Source of the DNA: JBDRDI01 sp043820875
Lineage (GTDB): Bacteria > Patescibacteriota > Patescibacteriia > Patescibacteriales > UBA12075
Reading direction: 5' to 3'
Assembly (NCBI GenBank): GCA_043820875.1
Contig: JBDRDI010000059.1
Span: forward strand, 1 to 45,672
Length of the DNA stretch: 45,672 nucleotides
In this document: piece by piece, positions 8,136 through 15,293 of the stretch
Numbering within the stretch: the first letter of the stretch is position 1
Layout of the letters: each line of letters opens with the position of its first letter
The notes under the pieces: model-generated
Told to the model about the DNA's origin: nothing
The model's database searches: none
Seen by the model: only the letters and a program-made list of their open reading frames with translations
Program-made: the position numbers and the translations under genes

Positions 8136-8564
8136 ATGCCAACAATAAATCAACTAGTAAAAAGAGGTAGAACCAGCGCCAAGAAGAAGGGAAAATACCC
8201 GGCTTTGGAAACTACCCTTGACACTTTACACAGAAAAAGAACGGCACTTCGTAAAGGAGCCCCTTTTAAGCGTGGCGTTTGTTTGAAGGTGACAACCACC
8301 ACTCCGAAAAAACCAAACTCGGCTTTACGAAAAATTGCTCGTGTTCGGCTTTCCAATGGAATGGAAGTGACTGCTTATATTCCGGGCGAAGGTCATAATT
8401 TGCAAGAACACTCTATTGTTCTGCTTAAAGGCGGACGTACAAAAGACTTGGCCGGTGTGCGGTATAAGGTTGTGCGCGGTGTGTATGACACACAAGGCGT
8501 GGACGGCAGAAAACAAAGCCGAAGCTTGTACGGAGCGAAAAGAGGGAAAGTAGCCAAACAGTAG
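8136..8564 (+). CDS. rpsL: 30S ribosomal protein S12 (uS12)
   Basis: 142 aa, decoding-centre protein. Family landmarks: the start MPTINQLVKRGR, the TTTPKKPNSALRK loop containing the lysine linked to streptomycin resistance, and GEGHNLQEHS. The second streptomycin-associated loop reads GGRTKDLAGVRY, where most bacteria have KDLPGVRY, so the loop proline is replaced by alanine. The protein is longer than the E. coli form (124 aa), mainly because of extra residues around position 20-30 and a basic C-terminal tail. First gene of the str operon. Confidence 0.97.
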   Translation: MPTINQLVKRGRTSAKKKGKYPALETTLDTLHRKRTALRKGAPFKRGVCLKVTTTTPKKPNSALRKIARVRLSNGMEVTAYIPGEGHNLQEHSIVLLKGGRTKDLAGVRYKVVRGVYDTQGVDGRKQSRSLYGAKRGKVAKQ

Positions 8565-8607
8565 AAAGTATTATAGAATTTTAATAATAATAAATTTAAT
8601 AATATCT

Positions 8608-9075
8608 ATGAGAGGAAAAAAAGCGCCGAAAAATAAAATTGAAGGTGATGTCAGATATGGCGATGTTGAAGTTGCTAAATTTATGAATTACATTATGAAA
8701 CAGGGAAAAAAGTCCGTAGCACAAAAAATTGTTTACGAAGCTTTTGATATTATCAAAGAAAAAACCAAACAAGATCCAAGACATATTTTTAATAAGGCTT
8801 TGAAAAAGGTCTCCCCATTACTGGAAGTTCGTGGCCGAAGAGTTGGCGGAGCCAATTATCAAATTCCTTATCAGGTAAGAGGCGAGAGAAGGTTTGCCTT
8901 GGGATGTCATTGGATAATTGAAGCGGCCAGAGGTCGCAAGAGTCAGCCCATGCACGTTAAGTTGGCTGACGAAATACTTTCTGCCTCCAACGGAGAAGGA
9001 ACTGCGATGAAGAAAAGAGAGATGGTACACAAAATGGCTGAAGCCAATAAGGCTTTCGCGCATTTTGCCAGATAA
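8608..9075 (+). CDS. rpsG: 30S ribosomal protein S7 (uS7)
   Basis: 155 aa, the usual bacterial length. It begins MRGKKAPKNKIEGDVRYGD and has the conserved VRGRRVGGANYQIPYQV segment that contacts 16S rRNA in the small-subunit head, then RKSQPMHVKLADEI. It is 43 nt downstream of rpsL and 2 nt upstream of the lipoprotein gene, so it is very likely cotranscribed with both. In E. coli S7 is the translational repressor of the str operon; no such site was identified here. Confidence 0.97.
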   Translation: MRGKKAPKNKIEGDVRYGDVEVAKFMNYIMKQGKKSVAQKIVYEAFDIIKEKTKQDPRHIFNKALKKVSPLLEVRGRRVGGANYQIPYQVRGERRFALGCHWIIEAARGRKSQPMHVKLADEILSASNGEGTAMKKREMVHKMAEANKAFAHFAR

Positions 9076-9077
9076 AT

Positions 9078-9641
9078 ATGAAAAATTTTTTTGCTTTTAC
9101 AATTTTGGTATCCTGCTTGATTTTGAGCGGTTGCGTGACTAAAACTTCCAATAATGATGTGGAAGTATTTTTACCAGACGAAAAGGAAAATATAAGTGAA
9201 GAAAAAATGTCCGTTGATGACGCAGAAGGCGAAGAAGTAATTGAAGATATTGCGGAAGAAAGCGTTGCGACAAGTTCTGAAGAAGCTACCGAAGAAGATA
9301 TGAAAAGCGCTGATGATTGGCGCATTTACGAAAAGACGGAAAAAAATATCAGAATAAAATATCCAAAAGATTGGTATTATCAAAGAGATGAAAGTGAAAA
9401 TGACTTGGGGTATTATTTGTATGTCGGTTTTGCGCCAAGCCCTGAGGTTTTGGCAAATGGCGCGCCATATCCAGTCGCGCTTTTCATAATTTCCAAAGAT
9501 AAAAATTTTGAAGAAAATTTGGAATACGTAAAATTAGTCAAAGAAGAGAATGATAAAAAATATATCTTAGCAACGGACAGCACAGCCGATTATGGAGAAG
9601 ATTTGAGCCGAATGGCCGAAACTTTGGAAATTATAAACTAA
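9078..9641 (+). CDS. predicted lipoprotein of unknown function
   Basis: 187 aa with a lipoprotein signal peptide: MKNFFAFTILVSCLILSGCV, lipobox LSGC with Cys19 as the lipidated residue. A very acidic, probably disordered linker (residues about 25-78) follows, then a compact domain starting near DWRIYEKTEKNIRIKYPKDW, which resembles the surface-exposed beta domains seen after acidic linkers in CPR lipoproteins (PsbP-like in pattern only). Two nt after rpsG and 4 nt before a small membrane-protein gene, so it sits within the str operon between rpsG and fusA, an unusual position. No function can be assigned. Confidence 0.75.
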   Translation: MKNFFAFTILVSCLILSGCVTKTSNNDVEVFLPDEKENISEEKMSVDDAEGEEVIEDIAEESVATSSEEATEEDMKSADDWRIYEKTEKNIRIKYPKDWYYQRDESENDLGYYLYVGFAPSPEVLANGAPYPVALFIISKDKNFEENLEYVKLVKEENDKKYILATDSTADYGEDLSRMAETLEIIN

Positions 9642-9645
9642 AGTT

Positions 9646-9852
9646 ATGAAAAAGACTGAAGACGGATTTACAATGATTGTTTTGTTATTAGCTATTCTAA
9701 TAATCGCTACTTTATATTTTTTTGGTAACGATTTCATTTTTGGCAATAAAAGCGACCGGCAAAATTTTGATAATTTAGAACAAGATGTTAACATCTTGCG
9801 CGGCAGAACAGATGAAAGAAATTTAATATTAAACGAAGAGATAAATAAATAA
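9646..9852 (+). CDS. small single-pass membrane protein, prepilin-like N-terminus
   Basis: 68 aa. The start MKKTEDGFTMIVLLLAILII resembles a type IV prepilin leader (short basic leader, Gly before a hydrophobic helix), but the Glu expected at position +5 of the mature pilin is Val, so cleavage and assembly are doubtful. After the helix (about residues 9-26) comes a polar tail rich in Asn, Asp and Glu that could form a coiled coil. It lies 4 nt after the lipoprotein and 5 nt before fusA. Function unknown; a membrane partner of the adjacent lipoprotein is one possibility. Confidence 0.6.
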   Translation: MKKTEDGFTMIVLLLAILIIATLYFFGNDFIFGNKSDRQNFDNLEQDVNILRGRTDERNLILNEEINK

Positions 9853-9857
9853 CAATT

Positions 9858-11936
9858 ATGGCGCGAGAATATTTATTGGAAAAAACCAGAAATATCGGCA
9901 TCATGGCTCATATTGACGCTGGCAAGACCACGTTTACAGAACGGGTCCTTTTTTATACCGGAAAAAAACATAAAATTGGCGAAACACATGACGGAGAAGC
10001 TGATATGGACTGGATGGAGCAGGAGAAGGAAAGGGGCATTACCATTACTTCCGCGGCCACGACTTGTTTTTGGAAAGAGCATAGATTCAATATTATTGAT
10101 ACGCCAGGTCACGTTGATTTTACAGTTGAGGTGGAAAGATCTTTACGCGTTTTGGACGGCGCTATCGCCGTGTTTGACGCTTCAGCCGGGGTTGAACCGC
10201 AATCAGAAACCGTATGGCGACAAGCAGATAAGTATGAAGTCCCTCGTTTGTGTTTTTTTAATAAAATGGACAAAACCGGAGCTGATTTTAAAATGAGCTT
10301 GGATTCCGTACACACAAAATTGAATAAAAATGCGGTAGCTATTCATTTGCCAATCGGCGCGGAAGAAACACTCCGTGGAGTTGTTGATTTGATTACCGAA
10401 AAAGCCTATGAATTTAAAGGTGCGAACGGTGAACAAATTAACGAAATGGAAATTCCCGCGGAAATGATTGAAGAAATTAAAAAATATAGAAATGAATTAA
10501 TTGAAAGAGCCGCTGAATGCGATGAAGAAATAACTGAAAAATATTTGAACGGCGAAGATATAACCACGGAAGAATTGAAAAAAGCTTTACGAAAAGGAGT
10601 TTTGTCATGTAAATTATTTTTGGTAACTTGCGGTACGGCTTTGAAAAATATCGGCGTACAACTTGTTTTGGACGCTGTGATTGAATATCTGCCATCGCCT
10701 TTGGACGTTGCGGATCTTGAAGGTACGGAGATAGACAATGAAGAAAAAAAAATAAAAGTGAAAGCGGAAGATAATGCGCCGCTTGTGGCACTGGCTTTTA
10801 AAATCGCCACAGATCCTTTTGTTGGGAAGTTGTGTTTTATTAGAATTTATCAAGGTGTTTTAAAGACAGGAACATATGTTTTAAACGCTGCCAACGGTAA
10901 AAGAGAAAGAATCGGACGATTGGTTCGAATGCACGCAAATAGCCGTGAAGAAATAAAAGAAGTTGGAGCCGGAGATATCGCCGCTGTTATTGGATTGAAA
11001 GAAACGTTTACCGGCAACACTATTTGTGACGAAGATCACCCAATGCTTTTGGAATCCATTGTTTTTCCGGAACCGGTAATAAAAATTGCGGTTGAACCTA
11101 AAACTAAGCAGGATCAAGAAAAAATGGGCGTTGCCTTGCAAAAGCTCGCGGAAGAAGATCCGACTTTTCGCGTGGAGACAGACGAAGAAACAAATCAAGT
11201 TTTAATTTCCGGAATGGGAGAGCTTCATCTTGATATTATCGTGGATAGAATGAAAAGAGAGTTCGGAGTGGAGGCGAATATCGGCCAGCCTCAAGTTTCA
11301 TATCGAGAAACAATTAAACAAACATCAGAATATGAAAGTAAATATATAAAACAATCAGGAGGTCGCGGACAATACGGCCATTGCTGGTTGCGAGTTGAGC
11401 CGGCTGAAACAGGCAGGGGAAACGAATTTGTTGATGCCATTAAGGGCGGAGTTATTCCGCGCGAATATATTCCGGCTATAGGCAAGGGTGTAAAAGATGC
11501 CAGCGAGCAAGGAGTCTTGGCCGGTTATCCATTGGTGGATGTTAAAACAACCGTGTTTGACGGAACATATCATGAAGTTGATTCTTCGGAAGCGGCTTTT
11601 AAAATGGCAGCTATCTTGGGATTTAAAGAAGCTTGTCGCAGAGCCACCCCAATTATACTTGAACCGATTATGGCAGTAGAAGTTGTGACTCCGGAAGACT
11701 ATATGGGCAATATCGTCGGCGATATAAATTCACGTCGAGGCCAGATTGATAATATGGAAGACAGGGCCAACAGTAAAATTATCAAATCCGAAGTTCCTTT
11801 GGCGGAGATGTTCGGTTATGCCACACAACTTCGGTCCATGAGTCAAGGCCGAGCAAATTATTCCATGGAATTTTTACATTATTCAGAGGTTCCGAAAAAC
11901 GTTGCTGAAAAAATAATTAGCGGCAGTAAAAAATAA
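9858..11936 (+). CDS. fusA: translation elongation factor G
   Basis: 692 aa, full length. It carries all GTPase motifs: P-loop AHIDAGKTT (G1), the switch region ERGITITSAA (G2), DTPGHVDF (G3) and FNKMDKTG (G4). Later domains show the SGMGELHLDI motif of domain III and the SYRETI stretch that begins domain IV, whose tip enters the decoding centre. EF-G drives ribosome translocation and, with RRF, subunit recycling. It lies 5 nt after the small membrane gene and ends before a repeat-containing gap. No second copy is seen in the window. Confidence 0.98.
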   Translation: MAREYLLEKTRNIGIMAHIDAGKTTFTERVLFYTGKKHKIGETHDGEADMDWMEQEKERGITITSAATTCFWKEHRFNIIDTPGHVDFTVEVERSLRVLDGAIAVFDASAGVEPQSETVWRQADKYEVPRLCFFNKMDKTGADFKMSLDSVHTKLNKNAVAIHLPIGAEETLRGVVDLITEKAYEFKGANGEQINEMEIPAEMIEEIKKYRNELIERAAECDEEITEKYLNGEDITTEELKKALRKGVLSCKLFLVTCGTALKNIGVQLVLDAVIEYLPSPLDVADLEGTEIDNEEKKIKVKAEDNAPLVALAFKIATDPFVGKLCFIRIYQGVLKTGTYVLNAANGKRERIGRLVRMHANSREEIKEVGAGDIAAVIGLKETFTGNTICDEDHPMLLESIVFPEPVIKIAVEPKTKQDQEKMGVALQKLAEEDPTFRVETDEETNQVLISGMGELHLDIIVDRMKREFGVEANIGQPQVSYRETIKQTSEYESKYIKQSGGRGQYGHCWLRVEPAETGRGNEFVDAIKGGVIPREYIPAIGKGVKDASEQGVLAGYPLVDVKTTVFDGTYHEVDSSEAAFKMAAILGFKEACRRATPIILEPIMAVEVVTPEDYMGNIVGDINSRRGQIDNMEDRANSKIIKSEVPLAEMFGYATQLRSMSQGRANYSMEFLHYSEVPKNVAEKIISGSKK

Positions 11937-11944
11937 ATAAGATA

Positions 11945-12046
11945 ATGCAAATCTACAAATGATATGCAAATTTACAAATATCTACAAATCTACGGATAAT
12001 TTATAATCTTTATTTGTAGATTCGCGCGTCATTTGTAGATTTGCAT
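11945..12046. repeat. inverted repeat, family A, copy 1
   Basis: Outer arms ATGCAAATCTACAAAT (11945-11960) and ATTTGTAGATTTGCAT (12031-12046) are perfectly complementary. The next 19 nt on each side pair with five differences, giving 35-nt arms. The first 27 nt are identical to 30370-30396 upstream of ruvX. It occupies the fusA to Phd-like gene gap and ends 9 nt before the next ATG. Confidence 0.8.
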
Positions 12047-12055
12047 CATGCTTAT

Positions 12056-12478
12056 ATGAAAGACCAATTAGAAAAGGCCATTAGCTTGGCGCAAAAAACA
12101 GGAGACCGTCTTTTGGTTTATAATTGTCAAAAAGCAGACAGCGCTTACGTTGTTATGTCGATAGAAGAATATGAGAAATTGACCGTGGGGCAAGAGAAGG
12201 CGCGAAATTTGACAGAAGATGAGTTACTTGATAGAATTAATCGTGATATTGCTACTTGGAAAAACGAGCAAGAAAACGTTGAGTCAGTCGCGGTGGACGA
12301 TGAAGGGGATAATGAAATTTTATTATCCGATGACGATAGCGAGGAAGAAGAGGCGGAAGATGATGAGAAAAACGAAGATGAAAAACAAAAAAGCTGGACA
12401 ATACCCAGCGACAGAAAGAACGCGGCCGATGAAGTGATTGATGAAGATAGGCAATATTTGGAAGAAATATCATTTTAA
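12056..12478 (+). CDS. acidic protein with Phd/YefM-like N-terminus
   Basis: 140 aa from the ATG at 12056, chosen because the alternative TTG upstream lies inside the inverted repeat. Residues about 1-45 (LLVYNCQKADSAYVVMSIEEYEKL) resemble the N-terminal fold of Phd/YefM antitoxins, where a short beta strand leads to a MSIEEYEKL-like helix. The rest is strongly acidic and likely disordered (DDDSEEEEAEDDEKNEDEK). No toxin gene is adjacent: fusA and tuf flank it, so a classical toxin-antitoxin pair is unlikely and a translation- or envelope-linked role cannot be excluded. The family match is by eye and weak. Confidence 0.6.
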   Translation: MKDQLEKAISLAQKTGDRLLVYNCQKADSAYVVMSIEEYEKLTVGQEKARNLTEDELLDRINRDIATWKNEQENVESVAVDDEGDNEILLSDDDSEEEEAEDDEKNEDEKQKSWTIPSDRKNAADEVIDEDRQYLEEISF

Positions 12479-12480
12479 TG

Positions 12481-12550
12481 TTAATGTTAAGAATAATTTT
12501 GTTAGACTGGGTTTTGAAACCCAGTCTAACAAAATTATTCTTAACATTAA
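12481..12550. repeat. 70-bp perfect palindrome (34-bp arms)
   Basis: Arms 12481-12514 and 12517-12550 are exact reverse complements around a 2-nt centre (TG). The core is GTTAGACTGGGTTT and its complement. It begins 2 nt after the stop of the acidic gene. It could be a transcription terminator for the str operon, although no T run follows, or a mobile palindromic unit. Confidence 0.9.
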
Positions 12551-12589
12551 TTTATAAAATATTTTATTAATTTAATTATTACGACTGGT

Positions 12590-12607
12590 GGTCCATAATT
12601 TTGGACC
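12590..12607 (+). promoter_or_regulatory. small hairpin upstream of tuf
   Basis: GGTCCA-TAATTT-TGGACC, a perfect 6-bp stem between the palindrome and the candidate tuf promoter. Its role is unknown; it could be an operator for a dimeric regulator or part of a leader if transcription starts further upstream. Confidence 0.4.
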
Positions 12608-12628
12608 AAAAACTTGTCTAAATCTTAA

Positions 12629-12657
12629 TTGATAGTTTGGATAGGGTCGTATATGCT
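12629..12657 (+). promoter_or_regulatory. candidate tuf promoter
   Basis: TTGATA, a 17-nt spacer and TATGCT. The -10 box ends 6 nt before the ATG, the same spacing as at three other genes in this window, which would give a leaderless mRNA. The -10 match is imperfect. Confidence 0.4.
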
Positions 12658-12663
12658 AACAAA

Positions 12664-13854
12664 ATGGTAGAAAAATTTGAACGAAATAAACCCCATGTGA
12701 ACGTTGGCACTATTGGCCACGTAGATCATGGAAAAACAACTTTAACAGCGGCAATTTTAAAAATTTTGTCCGCGAAAGGAAACGCAGCTTCTCAAAAAGG
12801 AGTTGATCAGCTTGATGCGGCTCCTGAATCAAAAGAAAGAGGCATCACTATTGCTACCGCTCACGTGGAATATGAAACCGACAAGCGTCATTATGCTCAC
12901 GTTGATTGTCCTGGACACGCTGATTATGTCAAAAACATGATTACCGGCGCGGCTCAAATGGATGGCGCCATTTTGGTTGTTGCCGCCACTGACGGACCCA
13001 TGCCTCAAACCAGAGAACACATTTTACTTGCTAGACAGGTTGGTGTGCCGAATGTCGTTGTATTCTTAAACAAATGCGACATGGTGGAAGACAAGGAACT
13101 GATTGATTTGGTTGAAGAAGAAATCAGAGAATTGTTAAAGAAGTATGAATTTGACGGAGATAATATCAAAGTTATCAGAGGTTCAGCATTGAAAGCTTTG
13201 GAAAATTCAGAAAACGAAGAGGCCATCAAGCCGATTATGGATTTGATGGACGCGGTTGACACTTCAATTCCGGAGCCGACACGCGATGTTGATAAACCAT
13301 TCTTGATGCCGATTGAAGATGTCTTTTCAATTGAAGGACGAGGAACTGTTGTCACCGGAAGAATTGAAAGAGGCATTTTGAAAATAAATGAAGAATTGGA
13401 AATCGTCGGACTTGGCGATACAAAAAAAACAGTTGCTACCGGAATCGAAATGTTTAACAAGCAATTGGAAGAAGGTCGCGCTGGCGATAATGCCGGAGTT
13501 TTGCTTCGAGGAACAAAGAAAGATGAAGTGGAAAGAGGACAAGTGTTGGTCAAACCGGGAAGCGTTACTCCACATACTGAATTTGAAGGAGAAGTTTATG
13601 TGTTAAGCAAAGAAGAAGGCGGACGACACAAGCCTTTTTTCAAGGGCTATAAGCCGCAATTTTATTTGCGAACCACGGATGTTACCGGCGAAGTTGAATT
13701 GCCGGCCGGAACAGAAATGATTATGCCTGGCGACACTGCCAACTTGAAAGTCAAATTAATCAGCCCTGTGGCATTGGAAGAAAAACAAAAGTTCGCTATC
13801 CGTGAAGGAGGTCGAACTGTCGGCGCAGGAGTTATCACAAAAATTATAAAGTAA
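12664..13854 (+). CDS. tuf: translation elongation factor Tu
   Basis: 396 aa, delivers aminoacyl-tRNA to the ribosome. Starts MVEKFERNKPHVNVGTIGHV; the frame is open nine codons further upstream to a TTG, but the family N-terminus fixes the ATG. GTPase motifs: GHVDHGKTT (G1), the switch I RGITIATAHVEYET, DCPGHADYVKNM (G3) with the catalytic His, and NKCD (G4). Domain II and III follow, ending RTVGAGVITKI. rpsJ follows 74 nt downstream, the usual str-S10 junction. Confidence 0.98.
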   Translation: MVEKFERNKPHVNVGTIGHVDHGKTTLTAAILKILSAKGNAASQKGVDQLDAAPESKERGITIATAHVEYETDKRHYAHVDCPGHADYVKNMITGAAQMDGAILVVAATDGPMPQTREHILLARQVGVPNVVVFLNKCDMVEDKELIDLVEEEIRELLKKYEFDGDNIKVIRGSALKALENSENEEAIKPIMDLMDAVDTSIPEPTRDVDKPFLMPIEDVFSIEGRGTVVTGRIERGILKINEELEIVGLGDTKKTVATGIEMFNKQLEEGRAGDNAGVLLRGTKKDEVERGQVLVKPGSVTPHTEFEGEVYVLSKEEGGRHKPFFKGYKPQFYLRTTDVTGEVELPAGTEMIMPGDTANLKVKLISPVALEEKQKFAIREGGRTVGAGVITKIIK

Positions 13855-13861
13855 ATATTTT

Positions 13862-13888
13862 TTCCCGCTCTTTAATTCAGGGCGGGAA
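13862..13888 (+). terminator. hairpin after tuf
   Basis: TTCCCGC, a 13-nt loop, GCGGGAA (7 bp) just past the tuf stop. The T-rich stretch is displaced by about 8 nt, so it may be a partial terminator or an mRNA-stabilising hairpin between tuf and rpsJ. Confidence 0.5.
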
Positions 13889-13928
13889 TATAATGTTTAT
13901 TTTTAAAATTAAATTATATTAAATTAAA

Positions 13929-14294
13929 ATGGAAGATAAAAAAAGACAAGAAGAAAAGAAGGAAAAAAACGTGGTTGTTAATGATGAGTTTAAGCAAAAA
14001 ATCAGAATTAAAATCAGAGCTTTCGATCATAAAATTATTGATCAGTCCACAAAAACGATTATTGATACGGCGCAAAGAACGGGCGCGCAAGTTTTTGGAC
14101 CTATTCCTCTACCGATTGAAAAGAAAAAATATACTGTAAACAGATCAACCTTTGTTCATAAAGACGCGCGCGATCAATATGAAATGAGAACATATAAAAG
14201 ATTGATTGATATTATTGAACCAACAGCTCAAACAATTGAAAAATTAACCAATTTAAGTTTGCCGGCCGGAGTTGATGTGGAAATTAAGATGTAA
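13929..14294 (+). CDS. rpsJ: 30S ribosomal protein S10 (uS10)
   Basis: 121 aa against the usual 102-105. The canonical protein begins at about residue 23 (QKIRIKIRAFDHKIID); the preceding charged segment (MEDKKRQEEKKEKN) is an extension typical of CPR ribosomal proteins. The conserved GPIPLPIEKKKYTVNRS loop and the C-terminal PAGVDVEIKM strand are present. S10 sits in the 30S head and doubles as NusE in antitermination. It is separated from rplC by a promoter and a 190-nt leader, so it is grouped with tuf rather than with the S10 operon body. Confidence 0.96.
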   Translation: MEDKKRQEEKKEKNVVVNDEFKQKIRIKIRAFDHKIIDQSTKTIIDTAQRTGAQVFGPIPLPIEKKKYTVNRSTFVHKDARDQYEMRTYKRLIDIIEPTAQTIEKLTNLSLPAGVDVEIKM

Positions 14295-14326
14295 TGTTAG
14301 CCATTGTTGAAAATAATGAAAAAGAC

Positions 14327-14355
14327 TTGCAAAATTTTTTAGTTTAGTATATAAT
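14327..14355 (+). promoter_or_regulatory. S10-spc operon promoter, upstream of rplC
   Basis: TTGCAA, a 17-nt spacer and a consensus TATAAT. The best promoter in the window. Predicted start near 14362, leaving a leader of about 190 nt before rplC that contains no ATG. Confidence 0.8.
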
Positions 14356-14480
14356 ATTTGTAATATTCATATTATAATTTTATTTTGATATTTATAAAGT
14401 AACTCTTTTTAAAAGAAGAAAAGAAAGTGTTTATAGATTGAGAAATAAAGACAAGAAAGGTAAATTTAATCAAAAATATT

Positions 14481-14537
14481 CAGCAGAAAATAAACATTTT
14501 AGTTTGCTGGTTTTTGTTTAAATAACCAGTTTTTTTT
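14481..14537 (+). terminator. attenuator-like terminator and alternative hairpin in the rplC leader
   Basis: The terminator is CTGGTT (14507-14512), an 11-nt loop, AACCAG (14524-14529) and eight T. A competing hairpin pairs CAGCA (14481-14485) with TGCTG (14505-14509) and AAAAT (14487-14491) with ATTTT (14496-14500). The two share 14507-14509, so they cannot form together, as in transcription attenuators. The terminator ends 14 nt before the rplC ATG. E. coli L4 controls its S10 operon by a leader of comparable size, so autogenous control is a reasonable guess. Confidence 0.65.
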
Positions 14538-14551
14538 GTTTATAGAGATTT

Positions 14552-15283
14552 ATGAAATTTATTATAGGAAAAAAACAAGAAATGACGCAGATTTGGAGAG
14601 GCGAAGAAGCGGTTGCCGTGACAAAAGTTTCGGTTGGTCCTTGTATCGCAACACAAGTCAAGAATGTTGACAAAGACGGCTATAGCGCGGTGCAATTTGG
14701 ATATGGAACAAGAAAAGAAAAAAATATCAAAAAACCGCAAAGAGGCCACATGAAAGACTTGGGGAATTTTGAATGTTTGAAAGAATTCAGAATAGAAGAT
14801 ATGGAATTTGCAAGAGGAGATAAAATTGATGTGTCGTCTTTTGCTTCCGGAGATAAGATTCAAGTAAGTGGAATCTCCAAGGGTAAAGGATTTCAAGGAG
14901 TTGTTAAGCGGCATGGTTTTCAAGGCGCGATTCAAACTCACGGCACAAAAGACCAAGTGAGAATGCCTGGTTCAATCGGCGCGAAGGGGCCGGCGCACGT
15001 TTTTAAAGGAATGAAAATGGGCGGACACATGGGAAACGCGATGGTCACCACAAAAAATTTGGAAGTAATAGAAGTAGATGTCCCTAATAATATTTTATAT
15101 ATCAAAGGCGCTGTTCCGGGAGCAAAAAATGGTTTGGTTTTTGTTCAAGGAGAAGGTGAAATAAAGATAATTAAAACAGAGGAAAAAAAAGATGAGCCAC
15201 AAGAAATAAAACCGGAAGATAAAAAAGAAGAGAAAATAGAAGAGAAAATAGAAAAGAAAACAGAAGAGAATTCGGTCGTATAA
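14552..15283 (+). CDS. rplC: 50S ribosomal protein L3 (uL3)
   Basis: 243 aa against about 205-210 in most bacteria. Core features: MKFIIGKKQEMTQIW start, the VSGISKGKGFQGVVKRHGF loop and the GSIGAKGPAHVFKGMKMGGHMG tip that approaches the peptidyl transferase centre. The surplus is a Lys/Glu-rich tail from about residue 208, probably disordered and solvent exposed. First gene after the leader attenuator; 10 nt before rplD. Confidence 0.97.
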   Translation: MKFIIGKKQEMTQIWRGEEAVAVTKVSVGPCIATQVKNVDKDGYSAVQFGYGTRKEKNIKKPQRGHMKDLGNFECLKEFRIEDMEFARGDKIDVSSFASGDKIQVSGISKGKGFQGVVKRHGFQGAIQTHGTKDQVRMPGSIGAKGPAHVFKGMKMGGHMGNAMVTTKNLEVIEVDVPNNILYIKGAVPGAKNGLVFVQGEGEIKIIKTEEKKDEPQEIKPEDKKEEKIEEKIEKKTEENSVV

Positions 15284-15293
15284 TTAATTTTTT

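Noticed and set aside
12041..12478. Phd-like protein as antitoxin of a toxin-antitoxin pair
   Set aside because: No toxin gene lies on either side; fusA and tuf flank it.
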